Shown: piece after piece, positions 1 to 11,756 of the stretch
Position numbering within the stretch: the stretch's first letter is position 1
Layout: each line of letters opens with the position of its first letter
NCBI RefSeq assembly: GCF_018294505.1
Contig: NC_057801.1
Coordinates: 202,682,538-202,746,537 of the forward strand
DNA: 64,000 bases
Reading direction: 5' to 3'
Source: Triticum aestivum
Lineage: Eukaryota > Streptophyta > Magnoliopsida > Poales > Poaceae
Program-made: the position numbers and the translations under genes
The notes under the pieces: model-generated
What the model was told of the DNA's origin: nothing
Databases searched by the model: none
The model's input: the letters and a program-made list of their open reading frames with translations, nothing else

Positions 1-657
1 TATGGGAAATTAGAAGAAAGTCATGAAAATCTCTCGGGCTCTCATGATGACCTTCTAATCTCCCATGAAAGGCTAAAGTTATCTCATGAGGCTATTGTGA
101 CTAAGGTAACATCTCGTGAGCCTCATGTGGACATGAGCACTCTTTATACTCAAAATTCTTTATTGACATGTGCTAGTGCTAGTGATTCATCTAGATATAT
201 TATTGCCAATTCTTGTGATGGATTGCTCTCCTTGCATTGTTGCTCTAACAATGAAGCTTCTACTTCCTCTAGTACTTTTGTTGATACTAACCTTGTAGAG
301 GAAAACAAAGAGCTCAAGGCCCAAGTCACTATGTTGAAGAAAGACTTGGAAAAGTGAAGGGAACTCCACTCTCAAAAATATCTTGACTATTCAAAAATCC
401 CCTCATGACAAGAGTGGACTTGGTTTTACTTCCAACAACAAGAAGTCCAAGAATAATAAGAAGGGACAAGACCAAGTCAAGAATGAGTCCAACATTACAT
501 GCTTCAAGTGCAAAAATGTTGGACACCATGTGAGATCTTGTCTATTGAATAAGAAGGCTTCAAATGTGAAGCAACAAGGGAAGCAGCCTCAAGTTCAATC
601 TCAAGGTCAACCTCATGTTGAAGAAAGGCCACTACCAATGATGAACAAAGATAATGT
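1..657 (+). pseudogene. gag fragment of the outer Copia-like element
   Basis: Coding sequence is already open at base 1, so the gag start lies outside the window. The first part is rich in charged residues and SHE/SHD-type repeats and looks like a coiled coil. A small indel near 355-383 shifts the frame. Downstream is a Lys/Asn-rich stretch and a CCHC zinc knuckle (CFKCKNVGHHVRSC, about 500-541), the nucleic-acid-binding motif of retrotransposon Gag. The reading frame is then cut by Copia element A at 658 and resumes at 19150. The knuckle and the gag end on the far side resemble SIRE/Maximus-like Triticeae Copia elements; that family placement is recall and uncertain. Confidence 0.7.
653..657. 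repeat. Target-site duplication, left copy, Copia A
   Basis: Reads aatgt; the partner at 19150-19154 reads aatgc. One C/T difference is expected of an old duplication. Removing element A and one copy joins the outer gag reading frame across the site, which supports this boundary. Confidence 0.75.
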
Positions 658-2384
658 TGTTGGCGAACGTAGTAATTTCAAAAAAAATCCTACGCACACG
701 CAAGATCATGGTGATGCATAGCAACGAGAGGGGAGAGTGTTGTCCATGTACCCTCGTAGACCGAAAGCGGAAGCGTTAGCATAACGCGGTTGATGTAGTC
801 GTACGTCTTCATGATCCAACCGATCCAAGTACCGAACGTACGGCACCTCCGGGTTCAGAACACGTTTAGCTCAATGACGTCCCACGAACTCCGATCCAGC
901 AGAGCTTTGCGGGAGAGTTCTGTCAGCACGACGATGTGATGACGGTGTTGATGATGCTACCGACGCAGGGCTTCCCCTAAGCACTGCTACAATATTACCG
1001 AGGTGGATTATGGTGGAGGGGGGCACCGCACACGGTTAAAAGATCAACTGATCAACTTGTGTGTCTAGAGGTGCCCCCTTGCCCCCGTATATAAAGGAGT
1101 GGAGGAGGGGAGGGGCCGGCCCTCTCTATGGCGCGCCCTGGGGAGTCCTACTCCCATCGGCAGTAGGATCCCCCCTCCATGTAGTAGGAGTAGGAGTTAA
1201 GGGAAGGGAAGAGAGAAGAGAAGGAAGGAGGGGGCGCCGCCCCTCCCCTTAGTCCAATTCGGACTAGGCCTTGGGGGGGGCGCAGCCTCCCCTCTCTCTT
1301 TCCCCTAAAGCCCAATAAGGCCCATATACTCCCCGGTGAATTCCCGTAACTCTCTGGTACTCCGATAAATACCCGAGTCACTCAGAACCTTTCTGATGTT
1401 TGAATATAGTCGTCCAATATATCGGTTTTTACGTCTCGACCATTTCGAGACTCCTCTTCATGTCCCCGATCTCATCTGGGACTCCGAACTACCTTCGGTA
1501 CATCAAAACACTTAAACTCAAAATACAAATCGTCACCGAACGTTAAGTGTGCGGACCCTACGGGTTAGAGAACTATGTAGACATGACCGAGACATGTCTA
1601 CGGTCAATAACCAATAGCGGAACCTAGATGCTCATATTGGCTCCTACATGTTCTATGAAGATCTTTATCGGTCAAACCGCATAACAACATACGTTGTTCC
1701 CTTTGTCATTGGTATGTTACTTGCCCGAGATTCGATCGTCGGCATCTCAATACCTAGTTCAATCTCGTTACCAGAAAGTCTCTTTACTCGTTCTATAATA
1801 CATCATCCTGTAACTAACTCATTAGTTACAATGCTTGCAAGGCTTATAGTGATGTGCATTAGCGAGAGGGCCCAGAGATACCTCCACGACAATCGGAGTG
1901 ACAAATCCTAGTCTCGATCTATGCCAACCCAACAAACACCATCGGAGACACCTATAGAGCATCTTTATAATCACCCAGTTACGTTGTGACGTTTGGTAGC
2001 ACACAAAGTGTTCCTTTGGTATTCGGGAGTTGCATAATCTCATTGTCATAGGAACATGTATAAGTCATGAAGAAAGCAATAGCAACATACTAAACGATCA
2101 AGTGCTAAGCTAACGGAATGGGTCAAGTCAATCACATCATTCTCTAATGATGTGATCCCATTAATAAAATGACAACTCATGTCTATGGCTAGGAAACTTA
2201 ACCATCTTTGATTCAACAAGCTAGTCAAGTAGAGGCATACTAGTGACACTTTGTTTGTCTATGTATTCACACATGTACTAAGTTTCCGGTTAATACAATT
2301 CTAGCATGAATAAGAAACATTTATCATGATATAGGGAAATATAAATAACAACTTTATTATTGCCTCTAGGGCATATTTCCTTCA
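658..2384 (-). repeat. 3' LTR of Copia A
   Basis: Begins tgttggcgaacg and ends ttccttca on the plus strand, which is TG...CA in element orientation. It matches 17420-19149 along its length. It includes a GC-rich block (about 1090-1290) and a TATA-like tatataaag around 1088-1096 as read on the plus strand. The polypurine tract (gtctcccactt on the plus strand) follows at about 2386. Short reading frames inside it are not genes. Confidence 0.88.
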
Positions 2385-2413
2385 GTCTCCCACTTGCACT
2401 AGAGTCAATAATC

Positions 2414-2563
2414 TAGTTCACATCGCCATGTGATTCACCATCAATAGTTCACATCTGTATGTGATTAACACCAGTAGTTCACATCGTCATGTGACCAACA
2501 CCCAAAGGGTTTACTAGAGTCAATAATCTAGTTCACATTGCTATGTGATTAACACCCAAAGAG
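2414..2563 (-). repeat. Minisatellite-like repeat beside the polypurine tract of Copia A
   Basis: Four imperfect units start with tagttcacat at 2414, 2445, 2475 and 2529. The first spacings are 31 and 30 bases; the last is lengthened by a copy of the nearby 'agagtcaataatc' segment. The array lies between the decayed 3' end of pol and the 3' LTR. Copies C and D2 do not have it at the same place. Confidence 0.75.
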
Positions 2564-2639
2564 TACTAAGGTGTGATCATGTTTTTCTTGTGAGAGAAGT
2601 TTAGCCAATGGGTCTGCCAAATTCAGATCCATATGTATT

Positions 2640-3587
2640 TTGCAAATTTCCATGTCAACAATGCTCTGCACGGAGCTACTCTAGCTAACTGCTCCCACTT
2701 TCAATATGTATCCAGATTGAGACTTAGAGTCAGCTGGATTAGTGTCAAAACTTGCATCGATGTAACCCTTTACGACGAATCTTTTTTCACCTCCATAATC
2801 GAGAAATATATCCTTATTTCACTAAGGATAATTTTGACCGCTATCCAGTGATCTACTCCTAGATCAAAATTGTACTCCCCTGCCAAACTCAGAGCAAGGT
2901 ATATAATAGGTCTGGTACACAGCATAGCATACTTCATAGAACCTATGACTGAGGCATAGGGAATGATTTTTCATTCTCTTTCTATTTTCTGCCATGGTCG
3001 GGTTTTGAGTCTTACTCAACTTCACACCTTGCAACACAGGCAAGAACTCTTTCTTTGACTGTTACATTTTGAACTACTTCAAAATCTTGTCAAGGTATGT
3101 ACTCATTAAAAATCTTATCAAGCGTCTTGATCTATCTCAATAGATCTTGATCCTCAATATGTAAGTAGCTTTATTGAGGTATTTCTTTTGAAGAACTCCT
3201 TTCAAACACTCCTTTATACTTTCTAGAAAATTCTACATCATTTTCGATCAACAATATGTCATTCACATATACTTATCAGAAATGATGTAGTGCTCCCACT
3301 CACTTTCTTGTAAATACAGGCTTCACTGTAAGTTTGTATCAAAGCGTATATTCCAACTCCGAGATGCCTGCACTAGTCCATAGATGGATCACTAGAGCTT
3401 GCACACTTTGTTAGCACCTTTAAGATTGACAAAATCTTCTGGTTGCATCATATACAACTCTTCTTTAATAAATCCATTAAGTAATGTAATTTTAACATCC
3501 ATTTGCCAGATTTCATAAAATGTGGCAATTGCTAACATGATTCGGACATACTTAAGCATCGATACGAGTGAGAAAATCTCATCCTAT
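2640..3587 (-). pseudogene. Copia A reverse transcriptase remnant
   Basis: Minus-strand reading recovers blocks shared with the RT of copies C and D2: MDVK, ELYMMQPE, GANKVCKL, SIYGLVQASRSW and a YVND sequence in place of the YVDD active site (Asn codon at 3261-3263). Two adjacent stops (TAG at 3392-3394 and TGA at 3389-3391 on the minus strand) lie before SIYGLVQ. Frame changes are frequent and the RNase H end is very degraded. The enzyme would copy element RNA into DNA; this copy cannot. Confidence 0.72.
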
Positions 3588-5054
3588 TCAACACCTTGAA
3601 CTTGTGAAAAAACCTTTTGTGACAAGTCGAGCTTTGTAGATAGTAACACTACTATCAGCGTCTGTCTTCCTCTTGAAGATCCATTTATACAATATGCCTT
3701 GCCGATCATCGGGCAACTCCACCAAAGTCCACACTTTGTTCTCATACATGGATCCCATCTCAGATTTCATGGTCTCAAGCCATTTTGCGGAATCTGGGCT
3801 CATCATCACTTCCTCATAGTTCGTAGGTTCGTCTTGGTCAACTAACATGACCTCCAGAACAGGATTACCGTACCACTCTGGTGCGGATCTCACTCTGGTT
3901 GACCTACGAGGTTCGGTAGTAACTTGATCTGAAGTTACATGATCATCATCATTATCTTCCTCACTAATTGGTGTAGGAGTCACAGGAATAGATTTCTGTG
4001 ATGAACTACTTTCCAATAAGGGAGCAGGTACAATTACCTCATCAAGTTTCACTTTCCTCCCATTCACTTCTTTCGAGAGAAACTCCTTCTCTGGAAAGGA
4101 TCCATTCTTAGCAACGAATGTCTTGCCTTCAGATCTATGATAGAAGGTGTACCCAACTGTCTCCTTTGGGTATCCTATGAAGACACATTTCTCTGATTTG
4201 GGTTTGAGCTTATTAGGATGAATTTTTTTCACATAAGCATCGCAACCCCAAATTTTAAGAAACGACAACTTTGGTTTCTTGTCAAATCACAGTTCATATG
4301 GCATCGTCTCAACGGATTTAGATGGTGCCCTATTTAACGTGAATGCAGTTGTCTCTAATGCATAAACCCAAAACGATAGTGGTAAATCGGTAAGGGACAT
4401 CATAGATTGCACCATATCTAATAAAGTACGGTTATGATGTTCAGGCACACCATTACGTTGTGGTGTTCCAGGTGGCGTGAGTTGCGAAACTATTCCACAT
4501 TGTTTCAAATGAAGACCAAACTCGTAACTCAAATATTCTCCTCCACAATCAGATCGTAGAAACTTTATTTTCTTGTTACGATGATTTTCCAGTTCACTCT
4601 GAAATTCTTTGAACTTTTCAAATGTTCCAGACTTATGTCTCATCAAGTAGATATACCCATATCTGCTCAACTCGTCTATGAAGGTCAGAAAATAACGATA
4701 CTCGTCGCGAGCCTCAACACTCATCGGATCGCAAACATCAGTATGTATTATTTCCAATAAGTTTGTTGCTTGCTCCATTGTTCCGGAGAACGGAGTCTTA
4801 GTCATCTTGCCCATAAGGCATGGTTCACAAGCATCAAGTGATTCATAATCATGTGGTTCAAAAATTCCATCAGCATGGAGTTTCTTCATGCGGTTTACAC
4901 CAATATGACCTAAACGGCAGTGCCACAAATAAGTTGCACTATCATTATTAACTTTGCATCTTTTGACTTCAGTATTATGAATATGTGTATCACTACGATC
5001 GAGATCCAAAAAACTATTTTCATTGGGTGTATGACCATTGAAGGTTTTATTCAT
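3588..5054 (-). pseudogene. Copia A integrase and pol linker, broken
   Basis: The best-preserved part of Copia A. From 5054 downwards it encodes an HCRLGHIG...CEPCLMGK zinc-binding region (HHCC type). The DDE core follows: an Asp in IIHTDVCDPM, an Asp in FLRSDCGGEY and a Glu in NGVPEHHNRT. Next come the GKKPKLSF-type linker, the FIGYPKETVGYTF block and a Ser/Thr-rich stretch leading into RT (KWIFKRKTDAD). A Trp codon changed to TGA interrupts it near 4270-4286, so it reads as two pieces. Integrase inserts the cDNA into the genome. All three acidic core residues appear present, but the frame is broken. Confidence 0.82.
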
Positions 5055-5079
5055 GTAAACAGAACAACAATTATTCTCT

Positions 5080-6223
5080 GACTTTAAATGAATAATTGTA
5101 TTGCAATAAACATGATCAAATCATATTCATGCTCAACGCAAACGCCAAATAACATTTATTTAGGTTTAACACTAATCCCAAAAGTATAGGGAGTGTGTGA
5201 TGATGATCATATCAATCTTGGAACCACTTCCAACACACATCATCACTTCAACCTCAACTAGTCTCTGTTTATTCTGTAACTCCTGTTTCAAGTTACTAAT
5301 TTTTAGCAACCGAACAAGTATCAAAAACCCAGGGGCTACTATAAACACTAGTAAGGTACACATCAATAACCTGTATATCAAATATACCCTTGTTCACTTT
5401 GCCATCTTTCTTATCCGCCAAATATTCAGGGCATTTCCGCATCTAGTGACCATTTCCTTTGCAGTAGAACCACTTAGTTTCAGGCTTTGGTCCGGCTTTG
5501 GGCTTCTTCACGAGAGTAACAACTTGCTTGCCATTCTACATGAAGTTCCATTTCTTTCCCTTTGCCTTTTTCTTGAAACTAGTGGTCATCAACACTTGAT
5601 GCTCTTTCTTGATTTCTACCTTCATCGATTTCATCATCATGAAAAGCTCGGGAAACGTTTTCGTCATCCCTTGCATACTATAGTTCATCACAAAGTTCCA
5701 GTAACTTGGTGATGGTGACTATAGAACTCTGTCAATCACTATATTATCTGGAAGACTAACTCCCACTTGATTCAAGCGATTGTAGTACCCAGACAATCCG
5801 AGCACATGCTCTCTAGTTGAGCAATTATCCTCCATCTTTTAGCTATAGAACTTGTTGGAGACTTCATATCTCTCAACTCGGGTATTTGCTTGAAATATTA
5901 ACTTCAACTCCTGGAACATCTCATATGGTCCATGACGTTCAAAACGTCTTTGAAGTCCCGATTCTAAGCCGTTAAGCATGGTGCACTAAACTATCAAGTA
6001 GTCATCATATTGATCTAGCCAAACGTTCATAACGTCTGCATCTGCTCTTGCAATAGGTCTGTCACCTAGCGGTGCATCAAGGACATAATTCTTCTGTGCA
6101 GCAATGAGGATAAACCTCAGATCACGGACCTAGTCCGCATCATTGGTACTATTATCTTTCAACTTAGTTTTCTCTAGGAACATATCAAAATAATAATAAA
6201 TGGGGGGCAACATCGCGAGCTAT
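5080..6223 (-). pseudogene. Copia A gag and protease remnant
   Basis: Minus-strand fragments match the gag-protease of copies C and D2: a PGLQRRFERHG block near 5930-5950, a mutated zinc knuckle near 5450-5480 (first Cys changed to Trp, and a stop inside) and a protease site reading WVFDTCS near 5310-5335 instead of DTG/DTS-type. At the gag start the expected ATG reads ATA (plus-strand 6221-6223). Stops and small indels occur throughout. Confidence 0.68.
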
Positions 6224-6677
6224 TTCATCTACAACATTATTTGCAAAATACTATCAGGACTAAGTTCATCATAAATTAAAGTTCAATAATCATATTACTT
6301 AAGAACTCCCACTTAGATAGACATATCTCTAATCATATAAGCGATCACGTGATCCAAATCAACTAAACCATGTCCGATCATCACGTGAGATGGAGTAGTT
6401 TTCAATGGTGAACATCACTATGTTGATCATATCTACTATATGATTCACGCTCGACCTTCCCGTCTCCAGTGTTCTGAGGCCATATCTGCATATGCTAGGC
6501 TCGTCAAGTTTAATCCGAGTACTCTGCGTGTGCAAAACTGGCTTGCACCCATTGTAGATGAACGTTGAGCTTATCACACCCGATCATCACGTGGTGTCTC
6601 AGCACGATGAACTTTGGCAACAGTGCATACTCAGGGAGAACACTTATACCTTGAAATTTTAGTAAGGGATCATCTTA
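6224..6677 (-). other. Copia A untranslated leader, gag-proximal part
   Basis: Non-coding 5' leader of Copia A, matching the leaders of copies C (46068-47297) and D2 (55250-56486) in reverse complement. The rest of the leader is at 16628-17419, on the other side of Gypsy A2. No open frame here is supported. Confidence 0.75.
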
Positions 6678-6682
6678 TAAAG
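6678..6682. repeat. Target-site duplication, left copy, Gypsy A2
   Basis: Reads taaag, identical to 16623-16627, immediately outside the TG...CA ends of element A2. Confidence 0.92.
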
Positions 6683-8095
6683 TGATACGTCTCCAACGTA
6701 TCTACTTCTCCAAAAACTTTTGCCCTTGTTTTGGACTCTAACTTGCATGATTTGAATGAAACTAACCCGGACTGACGCTGTTTTCAGCAGAACTGCCATG
6801 ATGTTGTTTTATGTGTAGAAAAGAAAAGTTCTCGGAATGTCCTGGAAATCCACGGAGGCACTTTTTGGAATTAATAAGAATTTTTGGCGAAAGAATTAGT
6901 GCAAGGGGGCCCACGGCCTGTCCACGAGACAGGGGGCACACCCCCCTAGGGCGCGGCCCCATATCTCGTGGGCCCCCCGGACCTCCTCCGACCTCAACTC
7001 CAACTCCATATATTCCGTCTCGGGGAGAAAAAAATCGAGGAGAAAGTTTCATCGCGTTTTACGACACGGAGCCGCCGCCAAGCCCTAATCTCTCTCGGGA
7101 GGGCTAATCTAGACTCCGTTCGGGGCTCCGGAGAGGGGGATTCGTTGCCATCGTCATCATCAACCATCCTCCATCACCAATTTCATGATGCTCACCGCCG
7201 TGCGTGAGTAATTCCATCATAGGCTTGCTGGACGGTGATGGGTTGGATGAGATTTACCATGTAATCAAGTTAGTTTTGTTAGGGTTTGATCCCTAGTATC
7301 CACTATGTTCTGAGATTGATGTTGCTATGACTTTGCTATGCTTAATGCTTGTCACTAGGGCCCGAGTGCCATGATTTCAGATCTGAACCTATTATATTTT
7401 CATGAATATATGTGTGTTCTTGATCCTATCTTGCAAGTCTATAGTCACCTATTATGTGTTATGATCCGACAACCCCGAAGTGACAATAATCGGGATACTT
7501 CTCGGTGATGACCGTAGTTTGAGGAGTTCATGTATTCACTATGTGCTAATGCTTTGTTCCGGTTCTCTATTAAAAGGAGGCCTTAATATCCCTTAGTTTC
7601 CATAAGGACCCCGCTGCAACGGGAGGGTAGGACAAAAGATGTCATGCAAGTTCTTTTCCATAAGCACGTATGACTATTTACGGAATACATGCCTACATTA
7701 CATTGATGAATTGGAGCTAGTTCTATATCACCCTATGTTATAACTATTGCATGAGGAATCGCATCCGGCATAATTATCCATCACTGATCCATTGCCTACG
7801 AGCTTTTCACATATTGTTCTTCGCTTATTTACTTTTCCGTTGCTACTGTTACAACTACTACAAAAACCCAAAAACATTTATCTTTACTTTTGCTACCGTT
7901 ACCATTATTATCATACCACTTTTGCTACTAAACACTTTGCTGCAGATACTAAGTTATCCAGGTGTGGTTGAATTGACAACTCAACTGCTAATACTCAAGA
8001 ATATTCTTTGGCTCCCCTTGTGTCGAATCAATAAATTTGGGTTGAATACTCTACCCTCGAAAGCTGTTGCGATCCCCTATACTTGTGGGTTATCA
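6683..8095 (+). repeat. 5' LTR of Gypsy A2
   Basis: 1413 bases, starts tgatacgtctcc and ends gggttatca. A GC-rich hairpin (6906-6972; inner arms tccacgaga at 6921-6929 and tctcgtggg at 6964-6972) precedes a weak TATA-like catatatt near 7007. The LTR start has a 7-base inverted repeat, gatacgt/acgtatc. Small open frames such as 7751-8143 recur in the other LTR copies but lie in untranslated LTR sequence. Confidence 0.92.
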
Positions 8096-8106
8096 AGACT
8101 AATTTC

Positions 8107-8124
8107 TGGCGCCGTTGCCGGGGA
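8107..8124 (+). other. Primer binding site, Gypsy A2
   Basis: TGGCGCCGTTGCCGGGGA, 11 bases after the 5' LTR. It fits complementarity to the 3' end of a plant tRNA-Asp, the usual primer of many Triticeae Gypsy elements. It sets the element orientation as plus. Confidence 0.88.
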
Positions 8125-8173
8125 GCATAGCTCTATTCTCTGAGTCACTTGGGATTTATATCTGTTGATCACT

Positions 8174-10978
8174 ATGAAGAACTTGAAAGACGATCGAACT
8201 ACTATTTTGCCCTCAACTACGAGGGGAGGTAAGGAACTGCCATCTAGCTCTGCACTAGATTCTCCTTCCGTTATTAGTAGGCTTGCGACACCTAAACCTA
8301 CTACTGCTATGAATTCTGATATGTCGCATGTTATTGATGATGCCACTTCTGCTATGCATGATGAAACTACTTCTGTGCGTGATACTACTTTGCCATTAGG
8401 TGAATTTCTTGATGAACAACTTGCTAGAGTTAGGGGGAATGAAAATATTGAAGAACCTATTATTGATGATAGTGATGATGAAGGTTCCCCCAATGATTAT
8501 GTATTACCTGTTGTTCCTAAGGGTTATGTTATGAATGAAGCAGCTGCTATGGAAATTCTTGCTTGCAATGATAGAAATGATCTTAAGAAATTATTAGCTA
8601 AATGGAAGCAGCAGTCTCTTAATGCTAGAATGAAACCCGATCCTGCTTTTGCTACTTCACCTATCTGTGTTACTGATAAGGATTATGAATTCTCTGTTGA
8701 TCCTGATATTATTACTTTAGTTGAATCTGATCCTTTTTATGGCCTTGAATCTGAAACTGTTGTGGCACATCTTACCAAGTTGAATGATATAGCCACCCTA
8801 TTTACTCATGATGAGAAGTCTCGCTATTTATATATCCTTAAGATATTTCCGTTCTCATTAAAGGGTGATGCTAAGACTTGGTATAATTCTCTTGCTCCTG
8901 GTTGTGTGCGTAGTCCCCAGGATATGATTTATTACTTCTCTGCTAAATATTTCCCTGCTCATAAGAAACAAGCTGCCTTGCGGGAAATATATAATTTTGT
9001 GCAAATCAAAGAAGAGAGTCTCCCACAAGCTTGGGGGAGGCTTCTCCGGTTACTTAATGCTTTGCCTGATCATCCTCTTAAGAAAAATGAAATACTTGAT
9101 ATCTTTTATAATGGACTAACCGATGCTTCCAAGGACTACTTGGATAGTTGTGCTGGTTGTGTTTTCAGGGAAAGAACAGTCGACGAAGCTGAAATACTAT
9201 TGAATAATATGTTGACTAATGAAAATAATCGGACTCTTCCCGAGCCAGTTCCTGAAGTAATTCCTGAACCAATTGAGCCAACTCCTGAGCCTATTCCTAA
9301 ACCCACTCCAAAGAAGAGAGGTTTTTTTATTTCTCAGTCCTGAAGATATGCAAGAGGCAAAGAAATCAATGAAAGAAAAAGGTATTAAAGCTGAAGATGT
9401 TAAGAATTTACCACCTATTGAAGAAATACACAGTCTGAATATACCGCCTGAAGAATCACATTGTCTTGATAACCCAACATAGGTAGTAAAGGTAAATTCT
9501 CTCTATAGATATGATAGAGTTGAAATTCCCTCTACTAAATTTAATAGCCCATGCTTAGATGAATTTGATGACTTTATGGCTAGACAAGAAAGTTTCAATG
9601 CTTATGTTGGTAGAGAGTTAAAGAATAATGCTTTCGAGATAGGACGCGTAGGTGATAATCTGGCTAGAGTTATAGATGAACTTCACCGTGTTAGCAAATA
9701 TACTTCTATGGTTGCTACTCAAGCTTAACAAGTACTTAAAGCTCAAACTGATTTGCTTGATGAATTAAATAATAAAAATGACTTTGCTGTTAGAGTGGCT
9801 ACTAGAACTGGTAGAATGACTCAGGAACCTTTGTATCCTGAAGGCCACCCTAAGAGAATCGAGCAAGATTCTCAGAGAAATAATTTAGAGGCACCTAGTT
9901 CTTCTAAAAAGAAGAAAAGAAAAACGATAGAACTTTGCATGCTTCTAGTGAACCTACTGTAGACACACCTGAGAATCCCAATGATATTTCTATTTCTGAT
10001 GCTGAAACTCAATCAGGTGATGAACATGAACCTAGTGATAATGTTAATGATAATGTTCATGTTGATGCTCAACCTAGCAAAAACAATGATGTAGAGATTG
10101 AACCTGCTGTTGATCTTGATAACCCACAATCAAAGAATCAACGTTATGATAAGAGAGATTTTGTTGCTAGGAAGCACGGTAAAGAAAGAGAACCATGGGT
10201 TCAGAAACCCATGCCCTTTCCTCCTAAACCATCCAAGTCAAAGGATGATGAGGATTTTGAGCGCTTTGCTGAAATGATTAGACCTATTTTCTTACGTATG
10301 CGCTTAACTGATATGCTTAAAGTAAATCCTTATGCTAAGTATATGAAGGATATCATCACAAATAAAAGAAAGATACCGGAAGCTGAAATTTCCACCATGC
10401 TTGCTAATTACACTTTTAAGGGTGGAATACCAAAGAAACTTGGAGATCCGGGTGTTCCAACTATACCATGCTCTATTAAAAGAAATTATGTTAGAACTGC
10501 TTTATGTGATCTTGGAGCCGGTGTTAGTGTTATGCCTCTCTCTTTATATCGTAGACTTGAATTGAATAAGTTGACACCTACTGAAATATCTTTGCAAATG
10601 GCTGATAAATCAACTGCTATACCTGTCGGTATTTGTGAGGATGTGCCTGTTGTGGTTGCAAATGTCACTATCTTAACGGACTTTGTTATTCTTGATATTC
10701 CCGAGGACGATAGTATGTCTATTATCCTTGGTAGACCTTTTCTTAATACTGCAGGGGCTGTTATTGATTGCAACAAAGGCAATGTCACTTTTCATGTTAA
10801 TGGTAATGAGCATACGGTACACTTTCCGAGGAAACAATCTCAAGTTCATAGCATCAATTCTATTGAAAAAGTTCCAACTATCATTTTTGGAGGTTTTGAA
10901 TTTCCTCTCCCTACTGTCAAGAAAAAGTATGATATTCTTATTGTTGGGGATTTTCATATCCCCGTTGAGGTAACTTAG
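8174..10978 (+). pseudogene. Gag-protease of Gypsy A2, broken
   Basis: The start is the ATG at 8174, about 50 bases after the primer site. The N-terminal third is acidic and low complexity. A retrotransposon gag domain follows (about 8690-9220: FYGLESETVVAHL, TWYNSL, YFPAHKKQAALREIYNF, QAWGRLLRLL). Then come a Pro/Glu linker, a Lys-rich segment and an aspartic protease with DLGAGVSVMPLSLYRR near 10508-10555 and a downstream IILGRPFL block (10719-10743). Comparison with B2 shows a 1-base insertion in a T run (9321-9328), AAG-to-TAG at 9481, a TAA at 9727 and a 1-base loss in an A run near 9915. The open frame resumes at 9935 and ends VEVT, stop, at 10978. No RT follows. Confidence 0.88.
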
Positions 10979-11756
10979 TGTTATTCGAAATTTCTCCGGT
11001 TCCGTGTTATTCGGAATGAGTTTGTTAACAAGACTTGATCAACCTTGTTAGTGGGTTCATTTTGATGATCACGAGATGGATGAAACTAGAAGGCACAACC
11101 TTCTGTACCCTCTTTTTACTTTCTGTTATTTAGAATAAATAAAGCAAAAATAGTATTATCTGTCTGTTTTCTGAATTATCCGTGCATTAAAAAATAGTCC
11201 GAAAATAAAAGTGCTCCAAATGCCCTGCAAATTTAGTATGATTTTTTCTGGAATATTTGAGGATTTTAGGCACTGAAAACACTGCAGGAGGGGCAAGCAC
11301 CAGGCCACGAGAGAGGAGGGCGCGCCCCCCTGTAGGGCGCACCCCCTGTCTCGTGGGCCCCTGGTGGCTCCCCTCCACTTATGCCAGCACCCACACACTT
11401 CATCTTTTACCCTAAAAAATCCCCATCCAGCTCAAGCCTGAGTTCTAGCTCATTTTGCTGCGATTTTCAATCTCTTAGCTCAAAGCTCCATTCACAAAAC
11501 TGCTTTGGGAGATTGTTGCTTGGTGTGTGACTCCTCCATTGGTCCAATTAGTTTTTGTTATAGTGCTTTATTCCTTGCAAATTTTTGCTGCATACGTGAC
11601 CATGTTCTTGAGCTTGCATGTTAAATTTTTTAGGTCCCAAGCAATTCCAATGCATGATATAGGCCCTAGGCACTTGTAGGAGTAGTTGCTATCAATCTTG
11701 TTTAGTTTTATTCACTTTTATTTTGAAGTTACTAAAATTTCAGAAATTTTCAGAAA
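10979..11756 (+). other. Spacer between gag-protease and ORF2 with LTR-like GC hairpin
   Basis: About 780 bases without a supported gene. At 11300-11365 it has a GC-rich hairpin: gccacgaga near 11306 and tctcgtggg near 11350 flank gcgcgccccc. This is the same theme as the LTR hairpin at 6906-6972. A leader-like stretch follows up to the ORF2 ATG at 11757. The block is conserved in B2 (35917-36675). It could be a second transcription start region for ORF2; that is inference. Confidence 0.6.

Noticed and set aside
2414..2563. Regularly spaced repeats that could be mistaken for a CRISPR array
   Set aside because: Units are imperfect, spacing is irregular, spacers are themselves repeated and the context is a plant retrotransposon.
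8107..8124. Possible tRNA gene fragments at primer sites
   Set aside because: Only 12-18 bases complementary to tRNA 3' ends; no cloverleaf can be formed around them.
7751..8143. Hydrophobic open frame recurring in the A2/B2 LTRs (also near 16278, 32693 and 40909)
   Set aside because: It lies in the LTR upstream of the primer site, differs in length and frame among copies and has no start context. The apparent membrane segment is T-rich composition.
8077..8493. Antisense frame across the primer site and gag start of A2 (also 33033-33299 in B2)
   Set aside because: Mirror image of the Asp/Ser-rich gag N-terminus; length differs between copies and no start or promoter is evident.
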